From NCBI GenBank assembly GCA_028873865.1, contig JAPPNI010000027.1:1-64000 (forward strand): a stretch of DNA of 64,000 nt, read 5' to 3'. The notes under the pieces are model-generated. The model was not told the DNA's origin. It searched no databases and worked only from the letters and a program-made list of their open reading frames with translations. Below are positions 24,642 to 33,972 of the stretch, in pieces. The translations under genes were made by a program, and so were the position numbers. The stretch is from Chloroflexota bacterium. Lineage in GTDB: Bacteria > Chloroflexota > Dehalococcoidia > Bin125. How positions within the stretch are numbered: the first letter of the stretch is position 1; every line of letters begins with the position of its first letter.

Positions 24642-25586
24642 GTGTCCGACGCCCCATCGACCGCCTGGCTGTTCCCGGGACAGGGAGCGCAGGAGGTTGG
24701 CATGGGCCGCGACCTCTACGAAGCGTTTCCCGAGGCTCGCGCGATCTTCGAGGAGGCCGATGAGGCGCTGGGACGTTCGCTGTCGAGCGTGATTTTCGAA
24801 GGTCCCGATGAAGTGCTGCGGCAGACAGTAAACACGCAGCCGGGGATCCTGGTCACGTCGCTGGCGGCCTGGCGCGCGGCGAGCGCAGCAGGTCACGACG
24901 CGTTGAACTCCGAGCCGGTCTGCACGGCCGGTCACAGCATGGGCGAGTATTCGGCCCTGGTGGCTGCGGGATCGTTGAGCGTCTCCGAGGCAGTCCGGCT
25001 GGTCGCGAAGCGCGGCGAGCTGATGCAGGCGGCAGGCGAGCAGAATCCGGGCACGCTGGCGGCGGTGCTGGGCATGGACGAGGCGGACGTGCAGGCGGTC
25101 TGCGACGAGGCGGGCGCGGAAGTCTGCAATCTGAACGCGACGGGACAGATCGTGATCGGCGGCGCGGTGCCGGCGGTCGAGCGGGCTGCGGCGCTGGCCG
25201 AGGAACGCGGCGCGCGGCGGGTGGTGATGCTCAACGTGGGCGGCGCGTTCCACACTTCGCTGATGTCGCCGGCATCGGATGCGATGGCGCCGATCATCGC
25301 CGAGGCGGATGTCTCCGATCCTGCGATGCCGGTGATCGGCAATGTCGGGGCGGAGCCGCTGACCACAGCTGACGCCGTCCGCGGCGACCTGACCGCGCAG
25401 ATTCGCCGTCCGGTGCGCTGGGAAGACACCGTCAAGCGGATGCATGAGATGGGCGTGACGCGTTATGTCGAAATGGGTCCGGGCAAGGTGCTGACCGGAC
25501 TGGTCCGCACGACGCTGCGTCCGCTCAAGCCAGCGGAGATGCCGGCCCTGATCAACATCAACGATCGGGAGAGCGTTGGCGGCTAG
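24642..25586 (+). CDS. fabD: Malonyl-CoA:ACP transacylase
   Basis: 314 aa enzyme transferring malonyl groups to ACP for fatty-acid synthesis. Motifs: FPGQGAQ near residue 11, GHSMGEYSAL with nucleophile Ser99, the helix RGELMQ, and GGAFHTSLM with the catalytic His. Start chosen at GTG 24642, two bases after rpmF and with GGAG upstream; the in-frame extension upstream overlaps rpmF and is not used. The acpP gene for its acceptor lies 0.5 kb downstream. Confidence 0.95.
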   Translation: MSDAPSTAWLFPGQGAQEVGMGRDLYEAFPEARAIFEEADEALGRSLSSVIFEGPDEVLRQTVNTQPGILVTSLAAWRAASAAGHDALNSEPVCTAGHSMGEYSALVAAGSLSVSEAVRLVAKRGELMQAAGEQNPGTLAAVLGMDEADVQAVCDEAGAEVCNLNATGQIVIGGAVPAVERAAALAEERGARRVVMLNVGGAFHTSLMSPASDAMAPIIAEADVSDPAMPVIGNVGAEPLTTADAVRGDLTAQIRRPVRWEDTVKRMHEMGVTRYVEMGPGKVLTGLVRTTLRPLKPAEMPALININDRESVGG

Positions 25587-26034
25587 CCCGAGGCCTGTAG
25601 CGATCCGTCCGGACGGCGAAGACAACGCCCGGGTGCGAGCCTTCTGCGCACTGTTCGAGGCTGAGTTCGGGGTCATGCCGGCGACGACCGCGCTGCGGCG
25701 GTCGCATGACGACGTTCCGATGTCGGGCGAGAAGGCTCAGCGGGCCGCAAGGATTGTCTCGGGAGTGATCGGGCACCGCGACGAGCTTGATTCACTGATC
25801 GACGAGATGGCGGATCGGTTGCCGCTCGATCAGATCGCGCTGGTCGACCTGACGGTGCTGCGGATTGCGCTGTTTGAAATGCTCTTCGATAATGACGCGG
25901 TACGCCCGAACACCGCGGTCCGACATGCGGTGACGCTGGCCAAGCGATTCGGCGATGATGGTAGTCGGCGATTCGTGAGCGGCGTGCTGGGCACGGTCAC
26001 ACGGAACCGTCTGCAGGCTGGGACTGCGGAGTAG
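25576..26034 (+). CDS. nusB: Transcription antitermination factor NusB
   Basis: 152 aa all-helical NusB/RsmB-type protein. [15 protein letters not shown] start, then [36 protein letters not shown] and [31 protein letters not shown] at the end. It binds the boxA RNA of rRNA operons. Translation probably starts at TTG 25576, overlapping fabD by 11 bases after a GGGAGAG site; the next candidates would trim conserved sequence. Its position between fabD and acpP is unusual. Confidence 0.88.
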   Translation: MAASPRPVAIRPDGEDNARVRAFCALFEAEFGVMPATTALRRSHDDVPMSGEKAQRAARIVSGVIGHRDELDSLIDEMADRLPLDQIALVDLTVLRIALFEMLFDNDAVRPNTAVRHAVTLAKRFGDDGSRRFVSGVLGTVTRNRLQAGTAE

Positions 26035-26048
26035 TTGGAGGAAGCAGT

Positions 26049-26306
26049 ATGGCCCTGTTTGATCGGATCAAGGACATCATTGTCGACCAACTGTCGGCGG
26101 ACCCTGACGATGTGAGCCCGGAGGCGTCGTTTGTCGACGATCTCGGCGCGGACTCGCTCGACCTGGTTGAGCTGATCATGTCGTTCGAGGACGAGTTCCG
26201 CGACGAGGTGCCGGACCTGGAGATTTCCGACGAGGACGCGGAAGGGATCGGGACGGTGCAGGACGCGATCGACTTCCTCGTGTCGAAGGGCGTGTCGGAC
26301 GAGTAG
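26049..26306 (+). CDS. acpP: Acyl carrier protein
   Basis: 85 aa acidic four-helix protein carrying fatty-acid intermediates on 4'-phosphopantetheine attached to Ser36 in [16 protein letters not shown] 26049 is preceded by TTGGAGGAAG, the strongest ribosome site in the cluster, in keeping with a very abundant protein. It ends the DUF177-rpmF-fabD-nusB-acpP series. Confidence 0.97.
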   Translation: MALFDRIKDIIVDQLSADPDDVSPEASFVDDLGADSLDLVELIMSFEDEFRDEVPDLEISDEDAEGIGTVQDAIDFLVSKGVSDE

Positions 26307-26388
26307 CGTTATCGGCGGATTATGGGAGCGGCGCGAAACCGCTCCGCCGCGGCTGTGGATGCTCTGTAATCGGGTACGCTGACTGCCG

Positions 26389-26964
26389 ATGAACATCTTC
26401 GGCGTCGGAATTCCAGAAATCCTGGTTGTGCTGCTGCTGGCGGCCCTGATCTTTGGGCCGGGCAAGCTGCCGGAGATTGCCGGGCAGTTCGGCCGCGCCA
26501 TCCGTGAGTTGCGCGAGTACGCGCGCGATTTCCGCGACGAGTACCTGACCGACTTCGAAGAGGTCCGCGAAGAACTGGTCGAGCAGCGATTCGAACTGCA
26601 ACAGATCGACGCCGATATCCGGGCCGACCTGGAACAGGCCGAGGCAGATGTGCGTGGGGCCGTGCGCGATGCCGAGGTGATGACCGAAGAGGCGATCGAA
26701 GCGGCGCGCGACGGGGGCTCGGCTGAGCCATCGAGCGCCACAACCGCGACGTCGACCGCTGAACCAGCGAACGCCCAACAGCAAGACGAGCGCCAGATTC
26801 GCCGCGTACGACGACGCCGACCGGTGGTCAGGCCGCGCCGGGTCGCTGCGACGGCAACAGCCGGCGGCGACGCCGACGATGTTGAGACGGCAGAACCTGC
26901 GCGACCGTCGAACGTGATCTCGCTGAACCGGCGACGCCGCGATCTTGAACGCGATGCGCAGTAG
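26389..26964 (+). CDS. Sec-independent translocase TatA/TatB-like subunit with long tail
   Basis: 191 aa. N-terminal membrane helix (IPEILVVLLLAALIFGPGKLPE) with the FGPGKLP hinge, then an amphipathic helix (REYARDFRDEYL), a long acidic helix to about 110, and a low-complexity Thr/Ala/Arg-rich tail. The length and charged helix are more TatB-like than TatA-like; no other TatA gene is in the window. It forms or recruits the pore for folded proteins with twin-arginine signals. TACGCT eight bases upstream suggests an almost leaderless mRNA. tatC follows after 45 bases. Confidence 0.9.
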   Translation: MNIFGVGIPEILVVLLLAALIFGPGKLPEIAGQFGRAIRELREYARDFRDEYLTDFEEVREELVEQRFELQQIDADIRADLEQAEADVRGAVRDAEVMTEEAIEAARDGGSAEPSSATTATSTAEPANAQQQDERQIRRVRRRRPVVRPRRVAATATAGGDADDVETAEPARPSNVISLNRRRRDLERDAQ

Positions 26965-27009
26965 GCGTGTTGCCATGCTGTTGAGTTCGATGCGACTGGC
27001 TAGCGGCTG

Positions 27010-27927
27010 ATGGCGACTCGACCCGTTCCCACGCCGTCGGAACTGCCGGAGCCGCCTGAGGTCTCCGATCTGGATGTCGTCGTGGATGGCACGGACGATC
27101 TCCCGCCCGGGATGCCGCCCGACGATCCGACGGGCACACCGCCGGACGATCCCGAGGGCGCGGAACTCACGCTGGGCGAACACCTCAACGAGATCCGCCA
27201 GCGGCTGACCGTCGCCGTGCTGACGCTGGTGCTGACGACCGTGATCACGCTTGTCTTCGCCTCGACGATCCTGGACTACCTGCTGGAGCCGGGCCGCCAG
27301 GCTCTGCCTGAATTCCGGCCGATCTACACCGAGCTACTCGGCTTCATCGGGGCGTACATCAAGATCTCGCTGATGCTTGGTCTGGCCGGCGCGATGCCGG
27401 TGATCGTGTATCAGATCTACGCGTTCATCCACCCCGGGCTGACCGGCGCCGAGCGGAAATGGATCATGCCGATCGTCGCTCTGGCAACGGTTGCGTTCGC
27501 CTGCGGCGGCGCATTTGCGTTTTTCATCGGCTGGCCGCCGGCGCTGACGTTCCTGCTCAACTTCGGCCAGGAGATCGCCGATCCGCAGGTGCGGATCAAC
27601 AACTACATCGACATGCTCACGCGTTTCGTGATCTGGACGGGAATCATCTTCGAGTTGCCGCTCTTCCTGATGGGTCTGGGCGCGATCGGTTTGGTGACAT
27701 CGAGGAAGTTGCTGGGCATGTGGCGCTGGGCGATCATCGGCTCGTTCCTGCTGGCCGCGCTGGTCACACCGTCGATTGACCCGGTCACCCAGACGTTCGT
27801 CGCCGTGCCGACGATGGGTCTGTTTGTCCTCGGCGTGGCGCTGGTGCGTCTCGTGGAGAATCGCACCGTGATCCCGGTGATCGAGTCGGACCTCGATGAC
27901 GACGATCCTGAAGGTCAGCCGGCCTGA
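27010..27927 (+). CDS. tatC: Twin-arginine translocase subunit TatC with acidic N-terminal extension
   Basis: 305 aa. The family core starts at LTLGEHLNEIRQRL (about residue 53) and has six membrane helices, including FIGAYIKISLMLGLAGAMPVIVYQIYAFIHPGL and LPLFLMGLGAIGLV, with the conserved F-E-LP region. The first 52 residues are an extra acidic, Pro-rich segment (PPDDPTGTPPDDPEG) not usual in TatC. TatC recognises the twin-arginine signal peptide. Pairs with the TatA/B gene upstream. Confidence 0.94.
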   Translation: MATRPVPTPSELPEPPEVSDLDVVVDGTDDLPPGMPPDDPTGTPPDDPEGAELTLGEHLNEIRQRLTVAVLTLVLTTVITLVFASTILDYLLEPGRQALPEFRPIYTELLGFIGAYIKISLMLGLAGAMPVIVYQIYAFIHPGLTGAERKWIMPIVALATVAFACGGAFAFFIGWPPALTFLLNFGQEIADPQVRINNYIDMLTRFVIWTGIIFELPLFLMGLGAIGLVTSRKLLGMWRWAIIGSFLLAALVTPSIDPVTQTFVAVPTMGLFVLGVALVRLVENRTVIPVIESDLDDDDPEGQPA

Positions 27928-27940
27928 TCCGGGGTGGTTC

Positions 27941-27946
27941 TAGACT
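27941..27946 (+). promoter_or_regulatory. -10 box TAGACT for leaderless uracil-DNA glycosylase
   Basis: TAGACT ends six bases before the GTG at 27953 and supports GTG as the start. Confidence 0.5.
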
Positions 27947-27952
27947 GACTCG

Positions 27953-28591
27953 GTGGATGCTCAGTTACTGGAACTGCTGAACGCGAAGATCGCCGGGTGC
28001 ACCGCTTGTCGGTTGCATGAAGGCCGGACGCAGACGGTCCCCGGTAACGGCGACCCGAACGCCGAGTTGATGTTCATCGGCGAGGCGCCCGGACAGAACG
28101 AAGACCAACAAGGGCTGCCGTTCGTCGGGCGCGCCGGTCAACTGCTCGATGAGCTGCTGGGCGAGATTGGATTCGCCCGCTCGGATGTGTTCGTCGCCAA
28201 TGTCCTCAAGTGCCGCCCGCCCGGCAACCGCGATCCCCAGCCCGACGAGATCGGCTGTTGCGAGGTCTATCTGCGCGAGCAGATTGAGGGCATACGGCCG
28301 AAGCTGATCGTGCTGCTGGGCCGGTTCGCGACCCAGTACTTCCTGCCCAACGCGAAGATGGGAGAGGCGCGCGGTCAGCCGTATCAGGCCGGACCATGGC
28401 TGATTCTGCCGGTCTATCACCCGGCGGCGGCGCTGCGGAACTCGAACCTGATGTCGACGATGCGAGAAGACTTCTCGATCATTCCTCCGCTGCTTGCCCG
28501 GGCGGAGCGACCCGAAGTGTCCCGGCCGCAGATTGGTCACCAGCACGCGCATAGCGACGAAGACGACGACTCGCAGCGTTCGCTGCTCTGA
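27953..28591 (+). CDS. Uracil-DNA glycosylase, Fe-S type (family 4/5-like)
   Basis: 212 aa. Removes uracil from DNA. Fe-S ligands begin with [11 protein letters not shown] (Cys16, Cys19) and continue with [11 protein letters not shown] and EIGCCEVYL. Motif 1 is [20 protein letters not shown] and motif 2 is YHPAAAL, the family 4 pattern (Glu in GEAPG). The last 40 residues are polar and poorly conserved. GTG start with a leaderless promoter. RNase J begins 35 bases after its stop. Confidence 0.93.
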   Translation: MDAQLLELLNAKIAGCTACRLHEGRTQTVPGNGDPNAELMFIGEAPGQNEDQQGLPFVGRAGQLLDELLGEIGFARSDVFVANVLKCRPPGNRDPQPDEIGCCEVYLREQIEGIRPKLIVLLGRFATQYFLPNAKMGEARGQPYQAGPWLILPVYHPAAALRNSNLMSTMREDFSIIPPLLARAERPEVSRPQIGHQHAHSDEDDDSQRSLL

Positions 28592-28625
28592 CGACGCAAA
28601 CGCAGAACTGCAGAATGAGGAACCA

Positions 28626-30311
28626 GTGACTGACGTGTCCGATATCGCCGAGGACGCTTTGCGGGTCGTGCCGCTGGGCGGGCTGGGCGAAATCGGCCGC
28701 AACATGATGGTCTACGAGACGGCCAAAGACATGGTCGTCGTCGACGCCGGGTTGCTGTTTCCCTCGGACGACATGCATGGCGTGGACTACATCATTCCCG
28801 ACGCCACGTATGTGCTCGAGCGTCGGGACAAGCTGCGCGGCTACCTGATCACACATGGGCACGAGGACCACATCGGTGCGTTGCGGTTCCTGATTCCCCA
28901 GCTCCAGGCGCCGATCTATGGTCCGCCCCTGGCGCTGGGACTGATTGGCTGGCGTCTTGAAGAGTCGGGCATTCTCGATGCGAAAATGATCGAAGCGAGG
29001 AATGGATCGGTCTTTGATTTCGGCAGCCTGACGGCCGAATTCTTCCCGGTTGCGCACTCGATTCCCGATGCGTTCGGCATCGCCCTGCGAACGCCGGCGG
29101 GGCTGGTTGTGCACACCGGCGACTTCAAGATCGACCACACACCGGTGATGTCGGAACCGACGGACCTGCAGCGGTTGGCCGCCTATGGCCAGGAAGGCGT
29201 GCGGCTGCTCTGCTCCGACTCGACCTACGCGGACAAGTCGGGCGTGACACCGTCGGAGACGCTCGTCGGCGAGGCGCTGGAACAGATTCTCCTGACTGCC
29301 CCGGGACGAGTGATCATTGCGACCTTTGCCTCGCAGATTGCCCGGATTCAGCAGATCATCGACGCCGCCGAGGAGTCGGGGCGGGTGGTTTTCGCCACTG
29401 GCCGATCGATGGAGAAGAACATCGACATGTCGCGCGATCTCGGCTACGTGCGGACGGACGACCGTCGCTTGCGGCCGATCACGGACCTGGGCTCGGCCCA
29501 CGACGAGAACACGGTGATCATCTGCACCGGCGCGCAGGGCGAGCCGATGTCGGCTCTGTCGCGGATGTCGACCGGCTCGCATCGCGACGTGAACCTGAAG
29601 CCGGGCGACACGGTGGTGCTGTCGTCGTCTCCGATTCCAGGCAACGAATCGGCGGTCAACAACACGATCAACAACCTGTACAAGCGCGGCGTCGACGTGT
29701 TTTCGGTCGGCTCGGGGCATGAACACGTCCACGTCCGAGGGCATGCGGCGCAAGAGGAGCTGAAGACGGTCATTTCGCTGACCGAACCGCAGGCATTCGT
29801 GCCGATTCACGGGGAGTACCGGCACCTCGTGATTCACTCGAAGCTAGCTGAATCGATGGGCGTGGCCGATGAGGAGCGGCACATCCTGCTGGACGGCGAT
29901 GTGCTCGAACTCACCGCGGAACGATCGGAAGTGGTTGATCAAGTGCCGGCCGAGTACATCTACGTCGATGGTATGAACGTCGGCGGGGTGGACCGGTCGA
30001 TCATTCGCGACCGTCAGAAGCTGGCCGGGGACGGGTTCCTGCTGGTTGCGGTCCCGATCGATGAAGAGACGGGCGAGCTGTCGGGTGAGATTGAGGTGGC
30101 GGCTCGCGGATTCGCCGAGATCCGCGCCACGGACAACCTCAAGGCCGGGGCCTCGCAGGTGGCTCGGGACGTGCTGAACTCGAAGGCGAACTCGAAGCGA
30201 CCCGTTCCATGGGACAAGCGAGAGCGGCAGGTGCAGCAGGAGGTTTCCGCTTACCTTCGACGAGAGACGCGGCAACGTCCTATGGTGGTAGTGGTGGCGG
30301 TACAGGTCTGA
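28626..30311 (+). CDS. rnj: Ribonuclease J
   Basis: 561 aa metallo-beta-lactamase/beta-CASP RNase with endonuclease and 5'-3' exonuclease activity. Opening LRVVPLGGLGEIGRNMMVYE, metal motif THGHEDHIGA (about 76-85), HTGDFKID, CSDSTYADKSG, ATFASQIARIQQI, GAQGEPMSAL and PIHGEYRHL in order. Start set at GTG 28626 with GAGGA upstream; an in-frame extension overlaps the UDG gene and is not conserved. The C-terminus lacks a long extra domain. Confidence 0.95.
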   Translation: MTDVSDIAEDALRVVPLGGLGEIGRNMMVYETAKDMVVVDAGLLFPSDDMHGVDYIIPDATYVLERRDKLRGYLITHGHEDHIGALRFLIPQLQAPIYGPPLALGLIGWRLEESGILDAKMIEARNGSVFDFGSLTAEFFPVAHSIPDAFGIALRTPAGLVVHTGDFKIDHTPVMSEPTDLQRLAAYGQEGVRLLCSDSTYADKSGVTPSETLVGEALEQILLTAPGRVIIATFASQIARIQQIIDAAEESGRVVFATGRSMEKNIDMSRDLGYVRTDDRRLRPITDLGSAHDENTVIICTGAQGEPMSALSRMSTGSHRDVNLKPGDTVVLSSSPIPGNESAVNNTINNLYKRGVDVFSVGSGHEHVHVRGHAAQEELKTVISLTEPQAFVPIHGEYRHLVIHSKLAESMGVADEERHILLDGDVLELTAERSEVVDQVPAEYIYVDGMNVGGVDRSIIRDRQKLAGDGFLLVAVPIDEETGELSGEIEVAARGFAEIRATDNLKAGASQVARDVLNSKANSKRPVPWDKRERQVQQEVSAYLRRETRQRPMVVVVAVQV

Positions 30312-30352
30312 TTGGCAGCATCAGGCTTGTCCACGGGCGGCCGAGTTGATGT

Positions 30353-32977
30353 ATGACGAGACGCGCGGCTTCGAGCCGGAGCAGGCGGGCGCTGCCTGAC
30401 CGAATCTCCCTCTGGATCTCAGAACATCAACGGCTCATGGCGGGCGCGTTGATTGCGGGCGCAGCGTCGGTGTTCTCCGTGTGGGTCACGATGGCGTCGT
30501 TGCCGTTCGGGGCTCAACGCGAGAGCGTGGTGCACTGGTTTGGGGGCGGCGCCTATCTGTTGGCCGCGGTCGTCGCGATGATCGGCGTCCTGACCGCCAT
30601 TCCCAGAGTTCGGACCACGGTGCGCAAGGATCGGCGTCTGATGCGTCAGAGCTTCGGCGTCGGTCTGGCGGCGCTCGCGCTGTGGGGGATCGCGGGTGCG
30701 ATTACTCCGGAGGCGTCGCTGGGCGGTGTCTCGCTGACGCGCTATGGCGCGGGCGGACAGATTGGCGGGTGGCTTGATTCGCCGGTTGGCTGGGGACTGA
30801 TCCTGATTGGGCTGGTTGGCGCGTTCGCGTTGATCTCGCCTTCGGCGACGCGGGCGCTGGCCAATGCAGCCGGCCGCGGACTCGAGGCGGCGATGCGCAA
30901 CGCCGGACGCGAGATCAAGACCAGAGGGCCGGGCGTCGTGAGCGCGATGGTTCGAGGCGCGGGGCGGGGCGTTGTCGCCCTGGCGCTTGCGACATGGGCG
31001 GCGTTGCGATGGAGCAGCCGTGAGTTGCGGCTGGCATTTCACGTGATCGTCGAGCAGTGGCGGGAGTCGCGTCGCCGGCAGCCGCAACCTTTCAGCCAGA
31101 CTCCCGAGCCAGTGGCTCGACAGCCGATTCCGGCGCCGAATTCTCAGCCTGCGTGGCCGGCCATGACCGAAGCACTTGACGAAGAACCTGAGCGGCGGCC
31201 CGCTGCGAAGCCGAGCAAGCCGAAGGCGAAGGCTGCCGCTGCGCCTCGGTCGACGCTGCGCACTCTCGAACGAACGGCCACCGATGGTTGGCGTTTGCCG
31301 CCGATCGACCTGCTGGATGAGGATCCCGCGGCGACGCTGCGCACGGGCGCGGAGGATCAGGCCCGGATCATCGTCGAGACCCTGGCGTCCTTCGGTGTCG
31401 ACGCGAGCGTGACGCAGATCAACGAGGGCCCGGCGATCACGCAGTTTGGCGTTGAGCCGGGCTGGGAAGTGAAGACGCGACTGTCGCCGGCCAAGGATGA
31501 GGCGGGCGCCCCCCTGCTGGACGAGCACGGCCAGCAAATCATGCAGACGGAGGAGGTCTCGCGGACCAGGGTGCGGGTCAACCGGATCACGCGGCTGGCC
31601 GACGACCTGGCGCTGGCGCTGGCTGCTCCGTCGATCCGGATCGAGGCTCCGGTGCCGGGCCAGCCGATTGTTGGGGTCGAGGTACCGAATGCGGACACGC
31701 GGATCGTGGCGTTGCGTGGGTTGATCGAGTCGGACGAGTTCCGGTTGATGGCAGCCGAAGGCGGACTGCCGATCGCGCTGGGCCGCGACGTGACCGGCAG
31801 GCCGGTGATCACCGACCTGACGATGATGCCGCACGTGTTGATCGCGGGCGCGACGGGGTCGGGGAAGTCGGTCTGCATCAACACGATCATCTCGTCGTTG
31901 CTGATGCAGAAGTCGCCGGAGGAGGTGCGGTTGATCCTGGTTGACCCGAAGCGGGTGGAGCTGACCAACTATGGCTCGGCGCCTCACCTGGCGTTCTCGC
32001 ACGTGGTGACGGAGCCGGATGAGGTGGTCTCGGTGCTGGGCGTCGTGGTGGCGGAGATGGAACGGCGCTACCGCAGACTGGAGGAGTGGAAGGCGCGCAA
32101 CATCGTGGCGTACAACGCGTTGCCAACGATCGACAAGCAGATGCCGTACTGGGTGGTGGTGCTGGACGAGTTGGCCGACATGATGATGGCGGCGGCGGCA
32201 GAGGTGGAGGGTCAGATCGTCCGTCTGGCCCAACTGGCGCGGGCGGTGGGTATCCACCTGGTGATCGCGACGCAGCGGCCGTCGGTCGACGTGGTCACGG
32301 GGCTGATCAAGGCGAACTTCCCGACGCGGATCGCCTTTGCGACGACGTCGCAGACGGACGCGCGGGTGATCATGGATCGGGCGGGGGCGGAGAAGCTGAT
32401 GGGGCGGGGCGACATGCTGTACATGTCGTCGGATTCGATCAAGCCGCGGCGGGTGCAGGGCGCGTTTGTCTCGGATGGGGAGATCGAACGGCTGCTGGAG
32501 TCGTGGACCAAGCCGAACCAAGGCGTCACGGGGCGGAGTTCCCTGGATGAGGTGCTGGAGGAGCTGTCCGAGGAGTCACCGGGGGCGGCGACCGAGGTTG
32601 AGGCTCGGGCGGCGCAGGCGGATCTGCGCAGCCTGACCTCGACTCTGGAGACGGCGCTGGAGGCCGAGGTCCCGGAGGAGGCGCCGGACATCGTGGTGGA
32701 GGCGGAGCCTCGTCGATCCTCGCAGCAGGTGCCGGGCGGCACGCTTCGCGAGAGCCTTCCGGCGGCAGGGGAGAGTGGGGAGCCGGCCGATAGCCGCCTG
32801 GCCGAGGCGACCGCGCTGGCTCGTGAGTATGAGCGGGTGTCGGCGACGTTGCTCCAGCGGCGAATGCGGGTGGGGCGACCTCGGGCCGAGCGGCTGATCG
32901 AGCAGCTTGAGCAGAGCGGTGTTATTGAAGGCTCGGCAGGTGGGCGTTCGCGGCGAGTGCTGGCTCGTTCCGAGTAG
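30353..32977 (+). CDS. ftsK: DNA translocase FtsK/SpoIIIE
   Basis: 874 aa. About four N-terminal membrane helices within residues 20-170, a linker rich in Arg/Pro/Gln to about 290, then the motor: Walker A GATGSGKS near 498-505, Walker B VVVLDELADMMM near 601, ATQRPSVDVVTGLIKANFPTRIAF, and a winged-helix gamma domain at the C-terminus (ATALAREYERVSATLLQRRMRVG) that reads KOPS-like orientation sequences. Pumps chromosomal DNA through the septum. ATG 30353 has only a weak ribosome site. Confidence 0.96.
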   Translation: MTRRAASSRSRRALPDRISLWISEHQRLMAGALIAGAASVFSVWVTMASLPFGAQRESVVHWFGGGAYLLAAVVAMIGVLTAIPRVRTTVRKDRRLMRQSFGVGLAALALWGIAGAITPEASLGGVSLTRYGAGGQIGGWLDSPVGWGLILIGLVGAFALISPSATRALANAAGRGLEAAMRNAGREIKTRGPGVVSAMVRGAGRGVVALALATWAALRWSSRELRLAFHVIVEQWRESRRRQPQPFSQTPEPVARQPIPAPNSQPAWPAMTEALDEEPERRPAAKPSKPKAKAAAAPRSTLRTLERTATDGWRLPPIDLLDEDPAATLRTGAEDQARIIVETLASFGVDASVTQINEGPAITQFGVEPGWEVKTRLSPAKDEAGAPLLDEHGQQIMQTEEVSRTRVRVNRITRLADDLALALAAPSIRIEAPVPGQPIVGVEVPNADTRIVALRGLIESDEFRLMAAEGGLPIALGRDVTGRPVITDLTMMPHVLIAGATGSGKSVCINTIISSLLMQKSPEEVRLILVDPKRVELTNYGSAPHLAFSHVVTEPDEVVSVLGVVVAEMERRYRRLEEWKARNIVAYNALPTIDKQMPYWVVVLDELADMMMAAAAEVEGQIVRLAQLARAVGIHLVIATQRPSVDVVTGLIKANFPTRIAFATTSQTDARVIMDRAGAEKLMGRGDMLYMSSDSIKPRRVQGAFVSDGEIERLLESWTKPNQGVTGRSSLDEVLEELSEESPGAATEVEARAAQADLRSLTSTLETALEAEVPEEAPDIVVEAEPRRSSQQVPGGTLRESLPAAGESGEPADSRLAEATALAREYERVSATLLQRRMRVGRPRAERLIEQLEQSGVIEGSAGGRSRRVLARSE

Positions 32978-32998
32978 CGGACCTCGCAGCGGGGCGGG

Positions 32999-33829
32999 CT
33001 AGCTCTCGACCGGTGCGGTTTCGGCTTCGAGCAGGACGGGATCCAGGTGTTCTACCAGGTCCTCGGGCAGGGAGAGCGCGGGGTCGACGCCGGGCTGCTG
33101 CCGATTCGCCTCGTGGCGCAGATAGTCGGGCCACTTGAAGAGGAACATACGCTCACGACGGTTGAGGCCGCGCACTCGCCGGGCGCCCATGTTGTCCCAG
33201 AATGAGGGGGGAATCTGGCCTCGGACGTTCTCTCTCAGCGGTTGCGAGACGACGATGGAGCCGCCGCGGCCCTTGGCCATGATGCGGGCGGCCATGTTGA
33301 CGGTGCGGCCGAGGATGTCGCCGCCGGGCCGGAGGATGACGTCGCCGCGGTGGACGCCCATGCGGACGGCGACCGGCCAGTCGGCGCCGCGACGATCGGC
33401 CTCGACCGTGACCTGGGCCTGGATGTGGGCGGCGCAGCGCAGGGCCTGCATCCCGTCGGCGAAGACGATCAGGAAGCCGTCGCCGGTGAGTTTGACCTCG
33501 AAGCCGGCGTGGCGATGGATTTCCTCGCGGACGATCTCGTTGTGTTCGTCGATGATCGTTTCCCACTGGAAGTCGCCGAGGCGCTCGGTCAGATGGGTGG
33601 AGTCCTCGATGTCGGTGAAGAGCACGGTGGCGGCCTTGCCCTGCTGGGGCAGGAGGGAGGCGGTCACGGCGCGGCCGCAGTTGGGGCAGAAGGAGGAAGC
33701 GGGCGGCGGCACCTCGCCGCAGAAGGCGCAGGCGCGCGCCTCTTCCTGTTCGGGACCTCCGCCCAACCATGAGGGCGGCGCGTCGACGTTGGCGCGTCGC
33801 CAGCGTTCCTGCCCGGGTTCGTCAGCCAC
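32999..33829 (-). CDS. Adenylate/guanylate cyclase with N-terminal zinc ribbon
   Basis: 276 aa. A zinc ribbon (CAFCGE...FCPNCGRA, Cys34, 37, 48, 51) is followed by a class III cyclase domain: metal Asp in LFTDIEDST (Asp73), KLTGDGFLIVF with the second metal Asp and a Lys suited to adenine recognition, and GRTVNMAARI carrying the Asn/Arg transition-state pair. A soluble, probably catalytically competent adenylate cyclase. No membrane helix. The GTG at 33829 is the only in-frame start near the ribbon. Convergent with ftsK, 21 bases apart. Confidence 0.92.
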   Translation of the reverse strand: MADEPGQERWRRANVDAPPSWLGGGPEQEEARACAFCGEVPPPASSFCPNCGRAVTASLLPQQGKAATVLFTDIEDSTHLTERLGDFQWETIIDEHNEIVREEIHRHAGFEVKLTGDGFLIVFADGMQALRCAAHIQAQVTVEADRRGADWPVAVRMGVHRGDVILRPGGDILGRTVNMAARIMAKGRGGSIVVSQPLRENVRGQIPPSFWDNMGARRVRGLNRRERMFLFKWPDYLRHEANRQQPGVDPALSLPEDLVEHLDPVLLEAETAPVES

Positions 33830-33972
33830 CAGATTATGCTCTCACAAAGCCCGCCACGGCAGGCGCGCCAGATGATAACAGCGCAGGCGCAAAGATGTCG
33901 GGTTGGGCGTCGGCTTGACGGTATCAAGCGCGGGACGGAGGGGGACGGACGGGGGTCGACCAGATAGGCGAG

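Noticed and set aside
30419..32521. 700-codon minus-strand open frame opposite ftsK
   Set aside because: His/Arg-rich antisense shadow of ftsK without any domain or start signal.
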